Shown piece by piece: positions 55,833 through 64,000 of a stretch of DNA of 64,000 nucleotides. Where the stretch lies: contig NZ_JAGQDG010000003.1 in the NCBI RefSeq assembly GCF_018069865.1, forward strand, positions 310,001 to 374,000, in the 5' to 3' direction. Every line of letters begins with the position of its first letter. Positions within the stretch are counted from its first letter, which is position 1. This DNA comes from Ideonella paludis. Lineage in GTDB: Bacteria; Pseudomonadota; Gammaproteobacteria; Burkholderiales; Burkholderiaceae_C. A program made the translations under genes and the position numbers. Under the pieces are notes generated by a model that had not been told where the DNA came from, did not search any database, and worked only from the letters and a program-made list of their open reading frames with translations.

Positions 55833-56246
55833 ATGCTTTCCTTCTTGCTTGAAAACTGGTCGCTCGTGGCCGTGGCCCTGGTTTCTGGGGGCCTGCTGCT
55901 GTGGCCCACTTTGGTGGGTGGGGCCGGTGGCGGCGTGGCGCCGAATGAGGCTGTGCGCCTGATGAACCGCGAGAAGGCCGTGGTGATTGATGTCTGCGAG
56001 CCCGCCGAGTTTGAAGCGGGCCACATCACGGGCGCACGCAGCATTCCGCTGGCCAAACTGGAGGGCGCCAAAGAACTGCCCAGCAACAAAAACCTACCCT
56101 TGGTGGTGGTCTGCGCCAGCGGCATGCGTTCACGCCGGGCCGTGGCCCAGTTGCGCAAGGCAGGCTACGAGAAAGCCGACGCCCTGGCCGGTGGCATGAA
56201 GGCCTGGCGCGAGGCTGGCCTGCCGGTGGAGACGGGCGCTCGCTGA
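55833..56246 (+). CDS. Membrane-anchored rhodanese-like protein (YibN type)
   Basis: The 137-residue protein has an N-terminal membrane helix ([19 protein letters not shown]) and a rhodanese domain with the active-site cysteine in [12 protein letters not shown]. It is of the YibN type, often found next to grxC and secB. It may transfer sulfur or serve as a redox or trafficking partner; the substrate is not known. It comes first in the rhodanese-grxC-secB-gpsA run. Confidence 0.92.
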   Translation: MLSFLLENWSLVAVALVSGGLLLWPTLVGGAGGGVAPNEAVRLMNREKAVVIDVCEPAEFEAGHITGARSIPLAKLEGAKELPSNKNLPLVVVCASGMRSRRAVAQLRKAGYEKADALAGGMKAWREAGLPVETGAR

Positions 56247-56325
56247 GCAAGTCCGTGCTTGCAGCCGGGTCTTGTGACCGGGCAGACAATCCGCCCCTCT
56301 CCCCATTGAGCCAAAGAGAGCCCTT

Positions 56326-56583
56326 ATGAGCGCCGTTCTGATGTACACCACCCAAGTCTGCCCCTACTGCGTGCGCGCCAAAGCGCTGCTGCAGCAGCGC
56401 GGCGTGACGGCCATTCAAGAGGTGCGTGTGGACTTGGACCCGGCGCAGCGAGATCACATGATGGCCATCACGGGCCGCCGTACGGTGCCGCAGATCTTCA
56501 TCGGTGACACCCACGTGGGCGGTTGCGATGACCTGATCGCCCTGGACCAGAAGGGCGGCTTGTTGCCGCTGCTGCAGGCCTGA
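56326..56583 (+). CDS. grxC: Glutaredoxin 3
   Basis: This 85-residue protein has the dithiol active site CPYC at residues 12-15, the cis-proline region in RRTVPQIFIGDTHVGG and GCDDLIALD. It reduces glutathione-mixed disulfides and can be an electron donor for ribonucleotide reductase. A ribosome site AAAGAGAG is upstream. It is followed by a strong terminator. Confidence 0.95.
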   Translation: MSAVLMYTTQVCPYCVRAKALLQQRGVTAIQEVRVDLDPAQRDHMMAITGRRTVPQIFIGDTHVGGCDDLIALDQKGGLLPLLQA

Positions 56584-56655
56584 CGCACACCCCTTGATGT
56601 GGGGTGAACACGGAGCCAGAGGGGCTCTGTGGCTGCGTGATAATGCCGAAGTGCC

Positions 56656-56694
56656 GCCCGCGTTGCTTGAGGGACGCGGGCTTTTTGTTTTTTT
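56656..56694 (+). terminator. Rho-independent terminator after grxC
   Basis: An eight-base stem (GCCCGCGT/ACGCGGGC) with a ten-base loop is followed by TTTTTGTTTTTTTG. It lies 73 bases after grxC and 15 bases before secB, so secB needs its own promoter or read-through. Confidence 0.9.
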
Positions 56695-56708
56695 GTTGAG
56701 TACGCATC

Positions 56709-57158
56709 ATGGCCGAACAAGATCAGTCCCCCGTGTTTCAGTTGCAGCGCATGTACCTGAAGGATTTGTCGCTGGAGCAACCGAATTCACCGCAAATCTT
56801 GTTGGAGCAAGCCCAGCCTCAGGTCGACATCCAATTGGGCATGGCCGCTGAAGCGATTGCTGAGGGCGTGTTTGAAGCCTCGGTGACAGCGACCGTGACC
56901 ACCAAGGTCGGTGACCGCACCATGTTCCTGATCGAAGCCAAGCAAGCCGGTATCTTCGAGATTCGCAACTTCCCCGAAGATCAAGTCCAGGCTATCTTGG
57001 GTGTGGTGTGCCCCCAAACCATTTACCCTTATTTGCGCGCCATCGTCTCGGATGTCTGCACGCGCGCCGGCTTCCCGCCCATCCTCTTGGCGGAAGTCAA
57101 CTTCCAAGCCATGTTTGAAGCCCAGCAACAGGCTCAAGCCGGCAACGGCGCGAACTGA
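56709..57158 (+). CDS. secB: Protein-export chaperone SecB
   Basis: SecB holds preproteins unfolded and passes them to SecA. The 149-residue sequence carries [17 protein letters not shown] near the N-terminus and the conserved [15 protein letters not shown] segment. It follows the grxC terminator and precedes gpsA by 14 bases, an order seen in other proteobacteria. Confidence 0.97.
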   Translation: MAEQDQSPVFQLQRMYLKDLSLEQPNSPQILLEQAQPQVDIQLGMAAEAIAEGVFEASVTATVTTKVGDRTMFLIEAKQAGIFEIRNFPEDQVQAILGVVCPQTIYPYLRAIVSDVCTRAGFPPILLAEVNFQAMFEAQQQAQAGNGAN

Positions 57159-57172
57159 ATCGCCTGACGACC

Positions 57173-58159
57173 ATGCGGGTGGCCGTGTTGGGCGCTGGCG
57201 CGTGGGGCACCGCTTTGGCGGTCGCTGCGGCCCAGCGCCATGAAGTGCTGTTGTGGGCGCGGGACGCTGCCCAGGCTGAGGCCATGCGCACGGCGCGCCG
57301 CAACACCCGCTATTTGCCTGATGCGGCCTGGCCAGACGCCCTGCAAGTGAGCTCTGATGCCGCTGCGGCAGTGGCGCATGCACGGCGGGGTGGCTTGGTC
57401 GTCATCGGGACGCCCATGTCGGCCTTGCGCAGCACCTTGATGTCGCTGGATGCCGGGTGCCGCGTTTTCTGGTTGTGCAAGGGTTTTGAGGCCGCGACGG
57501 GCTTGCTGGGCCACCAGATTGCCGCGCAGGTCCAGCCAGACATGGCGGCCGGTGTGCTGTCCGGCCCGAGCTTTGCGCAAGAAGTGGCTGCAGGCTTGCC
57601 CACCGCGCTGGTGGCGGCGAGCCCAGACCCAGCGTTGGCCGACGCCGCCGTTGAGGCCTTTCATCACGGCGCGTTGCGGGTCTATACCTCGCCGGACCCG
57701 ATCGGGGTTGAGGTGGGTGGCGCTGTCAAGAACGTGCTGGCCATTGCCACGGGCATTGCCGATGGTCTTGGGCTGGGGCTGAATGCGCGTGCCGCCCTGA
57801 TCACCCGGGGCTTGGCCGAAATGACGCGCTTGGGTGTGGCCTTGGGTGCGCAGCCGGCCACCTTCATGGGCTTGGCGGGATTGGGCGACTTGGTGCTGAC
57901 CGCCACGGGTGATCTCTCACGCAATCGCCGGGTCGGCTTGTTGTTGGCCCAAGGCCAGAGCTTGGCCGACACCTTGGCCACCTTGGGCCATGTCGCAGAA
58001 GGCGTTTACAGCGCCGCCACGGTGGTGGCGACCGCGCAGCGCTTGAACGTGGAGATGCCGCTGACCTTTGCGGTGCAAGATGTGCTAACGGGCAGATTGA
58101 GCCCTCGAGCGGCCGTCGGGCAGCTGATGCAGCGCGAGGCTCGCTCAGAGGTCTTTTAA
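57173..58159 (+). CDS. gpsA: Glycerol-3-phosphate dehydrogenase [NAD(P)+] GpsA
   Basis: GpsA makes sn-glycerol-3-phosphate for phospholipids. The 328-residue protein has the dinucleotide-binding [10 protein letters not shown] motif, [18 protein letters not shown], the catalytic Lys in [12 protein letters not shown] and [21 protein letters not shown]. It begins 14 bases after secB. Confidence 0.96.
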   Translation: MRVAVLGAGAWGTALAVAAAQRHEVLLWARDAAQAEAMRTARRNTRYLPDAAWPDALQVSSDAAAAVAHARRGGLVVIGTPMSALRSTLMSLDAGCRVFWLCKGFEAATGLLGHQIAAQVQPDMAAGVLSGPSFAQEVAAGLPTALVAASPDPALADAAVEAFHHGALRVYTSPDPIGVEVGGAVKNVLAIATGIADGLGLGLNARAALITRGLAEMTRLGVALGAQPATFMGLAGLGDLVLTATGDLSRNRRVGLLLAQGQSLADTLATLGHVAEGVYSAATVVATAQRLNVEMPLTFAVQDVLTGRLSPRAAVGQLMQREARSEVF

Positions 58160-58200
58160 GGGTCTCGGCTCGATGGAGACCTGAGGCGGCGCCCACGCTC

Positions 58201-58671
58201 CTAGCTGCCGCCTTCCCAGCCACATTGGCGCCAAGCGTCAAACACGGCTACGGCCACCGCGTTGCTGAGGTTCAAGCTGCGCTGGCCTTCTCGCATGGGC
58301 AGGCGCACCCGCTGGCCGGCGGGGAACTGTTCGCGCAGGGCGGGCGGCAGGCCTGCGGTCTCCTGACCAAACACCAAGGTGTCGCCCGCTTGCCAGCGCA
58401 TCTCGCCCAGCAGTTGGCTGCCTTTGGTGGTGAAGGCAAACATCCGCGAGGCGTTGGGCTGCTCTGCCGCCAAAAATGCGTCCCAACCGGCATGGCGGCG
58501 GACTGGGGCGTACTCGTGGTAATCCAAGCCGGCACGGCGCAGATGCTTGTCGTCCATGTCGAAGCCCAGGGGTTCGATCAGGTGCAGGCTGCAGCCGGTA
58601 TTGGCGGCCAAGCGGATGATGTTGCCGGTGTTCGGCGGGATCTCAGGCTGAACCAAAACGATGCGAAACAT
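58201..58671 (-). CDS. trmL: tRNA (cytidine(34)-2'-O)-methyltransferase TrmL
   Basis: TrmL 2'-O-methylates position 34 of certain leucine tRNAs. The 156-residue SPOUT protein has MFRIVLVQPEIPPNTGNIIRLAANTG and the knot segment FGQETAGLPPALRE, with ERRSL-like RSLNLSNAVAVAVFDAW near the C-terminus. The start ATG 58671 lies 28 bases inside the comF 3' end, so the two overlap. Confidence 0.94.
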   Translation of the reverse strand: MFRIVLVQPEIPPNTGNIIRLAANTGCSLHLIEPLGFDMDDKHLRRAGLDYHEYAPVRRHAGWDAFLAAEQPNASRMFAFTTKGSQLLGEMRWQAGDTLVFGQETAGLPPALREQFPAGQRVRLPMREGQRSLNLSNAVAVAVFDAWRQCGWEGGS

Positions 58672-59389
58672 GCGGTGGATTGTCGCTGGAGTCTGCGTCG
58701 ATGGGCTGGGGTGTGCGCGCCAGCAGCCACAAGCTGACACGGGCTGCACCGCCCTCTAGGGCCGCCATGCAGGCGGCATGACAGGTGGCCCCCGTGGTCA
58801 TGACGTCGTCAATCAATGCGATGTGTTGGCCTTCGAGTTGGCGGCCGTGCAGCGGATCTGGCATGAAGGCGCCCTGCACGTTGAGGCGGCGTTCGCGGTG
58901 ACCCAATGCGACCTGGTGCTCGGTTCGGCGCCAACGCGTCAATGCCTTGGCAGTCGCGGGCAAGCCCAACTGGCGGCCCAGTGCTTGTGCCAACAGCCAA
59001 GATTGGTTGAAGCCCCGGCTGCGCAGACGCTCCTCATGGAGCGGCAGGGCCACCAGCAAGTCAGCAGACGCGCCGCAGCTCGTCACGCGCTGGGCCATCA
59101 GCTCGGCCAAGGGCGGGGCCAACTCACAGCCGTCGTTGAACTTCAGCGCTTGAATCAAGCCTGTCCAGGGGTGGGCGTAGTCCACGGCCACGATCGTCCG
59201 TGCAAAGGGCGGCGGGTTCAGCAGGCAAGCACCACACCGCTGAACGTCCTCTGGGACCGGGATGCCACAGCTGTGACAGCGTTGCTGACATTGGGCATAC
59301 CTGGCGACACAGGCGCTGCACAGTGCGTGTGTAGACCAACAGGCACACAGGGCACAGCGCGTAGGGAAGTGACGTGGCAGCAGGGGCAT
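58643..59389 (-). CDS. ComF family phosphoribosyltransferase-like protein
   Basis: The 248-residue protein has an N-terminal cysteine cluster (CALCACWSTHALCSAC and CHSCG and CGAC) that could bind zinc, and a C-terminal phosphoribosyltransferase fold with the PRPP loop ALIDDVMTTGATCHA. In naturally competent bacteria ComF-type proteins are needed for DNA uptake, but their enzymatic activity is unclear. It overlaps trmL by 29 bases and is divergent from the BioC-like gene. Confidence 0.88.
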   Translation of the reverse strand: MPLLPRHFPTRCALCACWSTHALCSACVARYAQCQQRCHSCGIPVPEDVQRCGACLLNPPPFARTIVAVDYAHPWTGLIQALKFNDGCELAPPLAELMAQRVTSCGASADLLVALPLHEERLRSRGFNQSWLLAQALGRQLGLPATAKALTRWRRTEHQVALGHRERRLNVQGAFMPDPLHGRQLEGQHIALIDDVMTTGATCHAACMAALEGGAARVSLWLLARTPQPIDADSSDNPPHVSHRFGSA

Positions 59390-59424
59390 GGCGCACCGTG
59401 ACGACGACAATGCGAGAGCCTCAA

Positions 59425-59430
59425 TATACT
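59425..59430 (+). promoter_or_regulatory. Candidate -10 hexamer of the BioC-like gene
   Basis: TATACT ends seven bases before the ATG at 59438, with no ribosome site, so this may be another leaderless message. The same region reversed gives TATATT for the divergent comF. Confidence 0.3.
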
Positions 59431-59437
59431 GCCGCGA

Positions 59438-60331
59438 ATGTCTGTCTCTCGCTCTCCTGATGCGCCTTTGGCGCGCGTCGATGTGGTGGCCGCCGCGCGC
59501 GTGAAGCGTCGTTTGGCCCACGCAGCTGATTCACCGTGGTTGCACCAGGAGGCCGCCTCGCGTATGGCCGAGCGGCTCAGTTTCATCAAGCGGCAACCCG
59601 CGGTGGTGATGGACTGGTCGCCAGACGCGCCTCTGCCGTCAGGCACACTGGCCAAGGCCAGCCCTCAGGCGCGCGTGCTGTATGTGCGCGACGCTGAGCA
59701 AGCGCTCGTGCCAGCGCCATGGTGGCGTCGGCTGGCGGGGAGGGGTGCTCACGAGCGCTGGATGTCCCCGTCTATGGCGGCCGGTAGTCAGGCCCAGATG
59801 CTCTGGAGCAATATGGGGCTTCATTTAGAGCCCGATGTCTTGGCGGTGATGCGTCAATGGCGAGCTGCCATGGCGGCTGACAGTTTTGTGATGTTCACCA
59901 CCTTGGGTCCAGGGTCCTTGCCGAGCCTTCGCGCGCTGTATGCCGAGTGTGGCTGGGGCGAGCCCCATGCGCCTTTGACCGACATGCATGATTTGGGCGA
60001 TATGCTGGTCGAGGCGGGCTTTGCAGACCCGGTGATGGACCAAGAAATCTTGACCTTGCACTACGCCACGCCGGAGGCCTTGCTGCAGGAGCTGCGTGAG
60101 ATAGGCATGAACCTCAGCCCTGGCCGCTTCGCCGGGCTGCGCTCCCGGACATGGTTGACGGAGCTCAAGTCGGCCCTCAAGCGCCAGGCTGACGCGAACG
60201 GACGCATTCCCCTTCAGCTTGAATTGGTTTACGGCCACGCCTTCAGGGCTGCAGACCGAGGGCCGACCCTATCAGCAGATACCCGCATCCCTCTGGATGA
60301 CATGAAATTGATGTTGCGCAAGCGGCCATAG
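59438..60331 (+). CDS. BioC-like methyltransferase homologue with altered SAM motif
   Basis: The C-terminal half (WSNMGLHLEPDVLAVMRQW, FVMFTTLGPGSLPSLRALY, and MHDLGDMLVEAGFADPVMD) resembles malonyl-ACP O-methyltransferase BioC. The usual SAM loop is replaced by VVMDWSPDAPLPSGTL, which lacks the glycine-rich signature, so catalytic function is doubtful. It may be a degenerate BioC or a related protein. The relation to biotin synthesis is inferred and no other bio gene is nearby. Length 297 residues. Confidence 0.6.
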   Translation: MSVSRSPDAPLARVDVVAAARVKRRLAHAADSPWLHQEAASRMAERLSFIKRQPAVVMDWSPDAPLPSGTLAKASPQARVLYVRDAEQALVPAPWWRRLAGRGAHERWMSPSMAAGSQAQMLWSNMGLHLEPDVLAVMRQWRAAMAADSFVMFTTLGPGSLPSLRALYAECGWGEPHAPLTDMHDLGDMLVEAGFADPVMDQEILTLHYATPEALLQELREIGMNLSPGRFAGLRSRTWLTELKSALKRQADANGRIPLQLELVYGHAFRAADRGPTLSADTRIPLDDMKLMLRKRP

Positions 60332-60355
60332 GGCCAATCGGAGCAGATAGAATTT

Positions 60356-60375
60356 CCTGATTGATATCTATCAGG
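60356..60375 (+). promoter_or_regulatory. FNR-type palindrome upstream of the cox genes
   Basis: A 20-base palindrome CCTGATTGATATCTATCAGG (one mismatch pair) contains TTGATATCTATCAG at 60361-60374, nine of ten matches to the FNR/ANR consensus TTGATnnnnATCAA. It lies about 230 bases before coxB and 24 after the BioC-like gene, suggesting oxygen control of the cox transcript. Confidence 0.55.
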
Positions 60376-60601
60376 TACGCAGCGTTCCAGAGCGTTGTTT
60401 GTGCTCACTCCCTCAGGGTTTCTCTTGGGGAGGGGTGTTCCAAGACCTAGCGAGAATCCCTCTGGCTGACTTGGGGATTGCTCTGAGTGCCATGGTGTAC
60501 CTGCGATTGATGTTTATCACGGCCTAGCGCCGTGGTTGTACCGAGCAGCGGCCAATCACCGGCCTGGGCCGGACGGGTCTAGAAATCAACTGACGACAAC
60601 G

Positions 60602-61771
60602 ATGATGATGACAACACTGCAAAAGCGTATCGCCAGTGGCGCGATGGCCATCGCCGCCACTTTGGCTGGTGGGGCGGCGTGGGCGGTCAATGACCTGCCT
60701 GGTGGCCCGGCCGTCAATCAGTTGGATCTGCACCCGCCCGTGACTCAGATCGCAAGTGATGTGCAGTCATTGCACTACTGGCTGATGGTGGTCTGCTTGA
60801 TCATCTTCGTATTGGTGTTCGGGGTGATGTTCTATTCCATCCTCAAACATCGCAAATCGCTCGGTCACAAGCCGGCCAACTTTCACGAGAGCGTGACGGT
60901 TGAAATTCTCTGGACCATTGTTCCTTTCCTCATCGTCACAGCCATGGGTTTTGCGGCCACCAAGACCGTGGTGCAGCAAAAGGACACCAGCAATGCTGAC
61001 ATGACCATCAAGGTCACCGGCTATCAGTGGAAGTGGGGCTACGACTACCTGAAAGGTGAGGGCGAGGGCATTGCCTTCTTGTCGGCACTGGACCCCACCC
61101 AGCGCGAACTCTCCGATGCTGGCAAGCCTCAGGGCGACAACTATCTGCTCAAGGTTGATAACCCCTTGGTCGTGCCGGTAGACAAGAAAATCCGCATCAT
61201 CACCACCGCCAGCGACGTGATTCACGCTTGGATGGTGCCCGCCTTTGCGGTGAAGCAAGATGCGATTCCTGGCTTCGTTCGTGACACATGGTTCAAGGCT
61301 CAGAAGCCTGGCGATTACTACGGCCAATGTGCGGAGTTGTGCGGCAAAGAGCACGCCTACATGCCTATCCACGTGAAGGTCTTGTCCGCCGAGGATTACT
61401 CCAAGTGGGTCGATGCCGAAAAGAAGAAGATGGCCGCCAAGGCAGATGACCCCAACAAAGTCTGGACGCAAGAAGCCTTGGTTGCTCGTGGCGAGAAGGT
61501 TTATGCCGCCAACTGCGCGGTCTGCCACAAGGCTGATGGCAAAGGTGCAGGCCCGATCAAGGCGCTGGACGCTTCGGCACTCGTCTTGGATGCTGACAAG
61601 ACCAAGCAGTTGGGTGTCTTGCTGAACGGCCAAAACAACGGCGCGATGCCTGCATGGAAGCAGTTGTCTGATACCGAAATTGCGGCCGTGATCACCTACA
61701 CCAAGAATTCTTGGAGCAACAAGACGGGTCAAGTCATGCAGCCTTCCGAGGTCGCTGCGGCTCGCAAGTGA
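60602..61771 (+). CDS. coxB: Cytochrome c oxidase subunit II with fused cytochrome c domain
   Basis: CoxB receives electrons through its CuA centre. A signal peptide (MAIAATLAGGAAWA) is followed by two membrane helices, then the CuA domain with a histidine in VIHAWMVP and CxxxC in GQCAELCGKEHAYMP. A C-terminal cytochrome c domain with CAVCH (Cys305, Cys308, His309) and a likely axial Met349 makes this a caa3-type subunit. The ATG at 60602 is the first of three consecutive Met codons. coxA follows. Confidence 0.95.
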   Translation: MMMTTLQKRIASGAMAIAATLAGGAAWAVNDLPGGPAVNQLDLHPPVTQIASDVQSLHYWLMVVCLIIFVLVFGVMFYSILKHRKSLGHKPANFHESVTVEILWTIVPFLIVTAMGFAATKTVVQQKDTSNADMTIKVTGYQWKWGYDYLKGEGEGIAFLSALDPTQRELSDAGKPQGDNYLLKVDNPLVVPVDKKIRIITTASDVIHAWMVPAFAVKQDAIPGFVRDTWFKAQKPGDYYGQCAELCGKEHAYMPIHVKVLSAEDYSKWVDAEKKKMAAKADDPNKVWTQEALVARGEKVYAANCAVCHKADGKGAGPIKALDASALVLDADKTKQLGVLLNGQNNGAMPAWKQLSDTEIAAVITYTKNSWSNKTGQVMQPSEVAAARK

Positions 61772-61802
61772 TCACCCCCTGGATATCTGAAGAGGAAACG
61801 TC

Positions 61803-63431
61803 ATGAGTGCTGTTCTCGACCACCACGGGGCTCACGGTCACGACCATGATCACCACGATCATGGGGCTCCACACGGCTGGCGCCGTTGGGTCTTTGCGAC
61901 CAACCACAAAGACATCGGTACGCTTTATCTGCTGTTCGCGTTCACCATGCTGATGATCGGTGGCCTGCTGGCGCTGTTCATCCGCCTTGAACTGTTCCAG
62001 CCAGGCCTTCAGTACTTCAACCCTGAGCAGTTCAACCAGTTCACGACCATGCATGGTCTGATCATGGTGTTCGGGGCCATCATGCCGGCCTTCGTGGGCT
62101 TCGCCAATTGGATGATCCCACTGCAGATTGGCGCCTCTGACATGGCCTTTGCCCGCATGAACAACTTCAGCTTCTGGCTGATGATTCCTGCGGCCATCAT
62201 GCTCGTGGCGTCGTTCTTCATGCCCGGTGGTGCTCCTGCTGCAGGCTGGACCTTGTACGCTCCGCTGACGCTGCAGATGGGCCCCTCGATGGATGCCGGT
62301 ATTTTTGCCATGCACATCCTGGGCGCCTCTTCCATCATGGGCTCGATCAACATCATCGTGACGGTGTTGAACATGCGCGCACCGGGCATGACCTTGATGA
62401 AGATGCCTTTGTTTGCCTGGACTTGGTTGATCACGGCCTACTTGCTGATCGCTGTGATGCCGGTGTTGGCTGGCGCCATCACCATGACGCTGACCGATCG
62501 CCATTTCGGGACCAACTTCTTCAACCCGGCGGGTGGCGGCGACCCGATCATGTACCAGCACATCTTCTGGTTCTTCGGTCACCCCGAGGTGTACATCATG
62601 ATCTTGCCGGCCTTCGGCATCATCAGTGCCATCATCCCGGCCTTTGCCCGTAAGAAGCTGTTTGGCTACACCTCCATGGTTTATGCCACGTCTTCGATCG
62701 CCATCCTGTCCTTCATCGTGTGGGCGCACCACATGTACACCACGGGCATGCCGGTGACCGGTCAGTTGTTCTTCATGTACGCGACGATGTTGATCGCGGT
62801 GCCAACGGGCGTGAAGATCTTCAACTGGGTCGCCACCATGTGGAAGGGCTCCATGACCTTCGAGACCCCCATGTTGTGGGCGGTGGGCTTCATCTTCGTG
62901 TTCTCGATGGGCGGCTTCACGGGCTTGATCCTGTCGATGGCGCCGGTGGACCAGCAGTTGCAAGACACTTACTACGTGGTGGCGCACTTCCACTATGTGC
63001 TGGTGGCGGGTTCCTTGTTCGCGCTGTTTGCCGGTGTGTACTACTGGGGCCCCAAGTGGACGGGCGTGATGTACTCCGAGTTCCGCGGCAAGCTGCACTT
63101 CTGGGGTTCGTTGATCTTCTTCAACATCACCTTCTTCCCCATGCACTTCCTCGGCCTGGCCGGCATGCCACGTCGCTACGCCGACTACCCCATGCAGTTC
63201 GCTGACTTCAATGCGATTGCATCTGTCGGCGCCCTGGGTTTCGGTTTGATGCAGGTCTACTTCTTCGTCTTCGTTGTGCTGCCCATGATGATGGGCAAGG
63301 GCGAAAAGGCCCCGCAAAAGCCCTGGGAAGGCGCAGAAGGCTTGGAGTGGGAAGTGCCCTCGCCCGCACCCTTCCATACTTTTGAGAACCCACCCAAGCT
63401 GGATGTGACCGCGACCAAGGTCATCGGCTGA
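61803..63431 (+). CDS. coxA: Cytochrome c oxidase subunit I
   Basis: CoxA holds haems a and a3 and CuB and reduces oxygen. The 542-residue protein has the 12-helix pattern, an N-terminal His-rich segment ([15 protein letters not shown]), [15 protein letters not shown] (CuB His and cross-linked Tyr), HHMYT, and VVAHFHYVL carrying the haem ligands. It is 31 bases after coxB with a GAGGAAA ribosome site. Confidence 0.97.
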   Translation: MSAVLDHHGAHGHDHDHHDHGAPHGWRRWVFATNHKDIGTLYLLFAFTMLMIGGLLALFIRLELFQPGLQYFNPEQFNQFTTMHGLIMVFGAIMPAFVGFANWMIPLQIGASDMAFARMNNFSFWLMIPAAIMLVASFFMPGGAPAAGWTLYAPLTLQMGPSMDAGIFAMHILGASSIMGSINIIVTVLNMRAPGMTLMKMPLFAWTWLITAYLLIAVMPVLAGAITMTLTDRHFGTNFFNPAGGGDPIMYQHIFWFFGHPEVYIMILPAFGIISAIIPAFARKKLFGYTSMVYATSSIAILSFIVWAHHMYTTGMPVTGQLFFMYATMLIAVPTGVKIFNWVATMWKGSMTFETPMLWAVGFIFVFSMGGFTGLILSMAPVDQQLQDTYYVVAHFHYVLVAGSLFALFAGVYYWGPKWTGVMYSEFRGKLHFWGSLIFFNITFFPMHFLGLAGMPRRYADYPMQFADFNAIASVGALGFGLMQVYFFVFVVLPMMMGKGEKAPQKPWEGAEGLEWEVPSPAPFHTFENPPKLDVTATKVIG

Positions 63432-63459
63432 ATCGAGTGAACGAAGGGCGACCCACACC

Positions 63460-63579
63460 ATGCGTCAATCTCCAGAACAGCGTCGGGCCAACATCCGCTT
63501 GGCGTTGATCTTGGCTTCGGTGGCCTTGGTGCTGGGTCTTGGCTTCATTGCCAAGATCGCCATGACTGGCTCGCACTGA
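63460..63579 (+). CDS. Small cytochrome oxidase assembly protein (39 residues)
   Basis: This short ORF, MRQSPEQRRANIRLALILAS and on, encodes a single membrane helix with a charged N-terminus. Proteins of this size and form lie between coxA and ctaG in Burkholderiales and are annotated as a small cytochrome oxidase assembly protein. It is 28 bases after coxA and 26 bases before the ctaG-like gene; too short to be sure without homology data. Confidence 0.75.
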   Translation: MRQSPEQRRANIRLALILASVALVLGLGFIAKIAMTGSH

Positions 63580-63605
63580 CCGACAGCGTCTTCAAGGGCT
63601 ATCGC

Positions 63606-64000
63606 ATGTCTGGTTTTTTGTCACGACGCAAGGCCAACCTCCAGATGGTGGGCAAGCTCTGCGTGGTGGTGACCATGATGTTTGCCTTTGGCTACGCCTT
63701 GGTGCCGCTTTACAGGCACATTTGTGACGCGTTAGGCATCAATGTCTTGACGCTGTCCGAAAGTGGTGGGGTAGCCCGAGGTGCACGGCCTGAGAACACG
63801 CAGGTCGACCGTCAACGCACGATCACGGTGGAGTTTGACGCCAACGCACGCGGGCCCTGGGAGTTCAAGCCTGCTGTCAACGCAGTCACGGTGCATCCGG
63901 GTGAGTTGGCGACGGTCATGTATGAGTTTCAAAACATGCAGAACCGCACGATGGCAGCGCAGGCCATCCCCAGCTACGCGCCACATCAGGCGGCGCCCCA
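63606..64000 (+). CDS. ctaG: Cytochrome c oxidase assembly protein CtaG/Cox11 (partial)
   Basis: The product delivers copper to CuB of CoxA. Visible are the N-terminal anchor helix (LCVVVTMMFAFGYALVPLY), the typical YRHICDALGIN, and IPSYAPHQAAP near the window edge. The conserved CFCF copper motif lies beyond the right end. The ATG at 63606 has the usual MSGFLSRRKANLQM type start. About 130 residues are present. Confidence 0.93.
   Translation, partial: MSGFLSRRKANLQMVGKLCVVVTMMFAFGYALVPLYRHICDALGINVLTLSESGGVARGARPENTQVDRQRTITVEFDANARGPWEFKPAVNAVTVHPGELATVMYEFQNMQNRTMAAQAIPSYAPHQAAP

Overview
The window is an ordinary-looking piece of a GC-rich (low 60s percent by eye) betaproteobacterial chromosome, most likely a Burkholderiales member of the Comamonadaceae/Sphaerotilaceae kind. 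This rests on gene order and protein resemblance: ffh/ypjD next to pilSR, the accB-accC-prmA-zinc-ribbon block, rubA/thiD/hemL, algH-ruvX-pyrR-pyrB-pyrC', the pil-chp cluster, and a caa3-like coxB-coxA cluster. I see no prophage, insertion sequence, CRISPR array, rRNA or tRNA. About 58 protein genes are called; those at the two ends (ffh and the CtaG-like gene) are cut by the window.

Layout. 1-5900: ffh (minus), then ypjD, a small membrane zinc-ribbon protein, the pilus regulators pilS-pilR and the muropeptide amidase ampD. 5900-11620: class Ia ribonucleotide reductase nrdA-nrdB, behind a recognisable promoter with paired NrdR-like boxes and a long leader, followed by an alanine/lysine-rich histone H1-like gene with its own terminator. 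11630-26260: mostly minus-strand housekeeping (DUF167 gene on plus; PfkB-type kinase, zinc-ribbon/DUF3426 protein, prmA, accC, accB, a TlpA-like thioredoxin, an unknown protein, mtgA, aroE, a TonB-like protein, an RNB exoribonuclease, an unknown exported protein, an SDR reductase and a YqiA-like esterase). 26430-29100: a secreted zinc metalloprotease. 29116-37581: a tandem pair of c-di-GMP enzymes (GGDEF and EAL), mpl, a hexose-phosphate mutarotase, hemL and a ThiD-like kinase. 37750-48837: rubredoxin, then the twitching chemosensory operon pilG-pilH-pilI-pilJ-pilL, whose last gene overlaps a diguanylate cyclase. 48854-59400: phrB, the algH-ruvX-pyrR-pyrB-pyrC'-plsC run, gpmA, a rhodanese, grxC, secB, gpsA, trmL and comF. 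59438-64000: a BioC-like protein, then coxB (with a fused cytochrome c domain), coxA, a 39-residue small assembly protein and a CtaG-like assembly gene.

Functional themes. Type IV pilus control appears twice (PilS-PilR and the Chp cluster), and three c-di-GMP enzymes lie nearby, one of them in the Chp operon. AmpD and Mpl belong to cell-wall recycling, MtgA to cell-wall synthesis. NrdAB, PyrR/PyrB/PyrC' and ComF-like genes concern nucleotides. The most unusual sequence-level observations are the NrdR-box/promoter arrangement with a short upstream ORF, a near-perfect duplicate of the accC start between accB and accC, a non-catalytic dihydroorotase homologue, an FNR-like palindrome ahead of the cox genes, a run of hairpins ahead of the histone gene, and several genes whose -10-like hexamer sits only 6-7 bases before the ATG. 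I did not find a clearly new multi-gene system.
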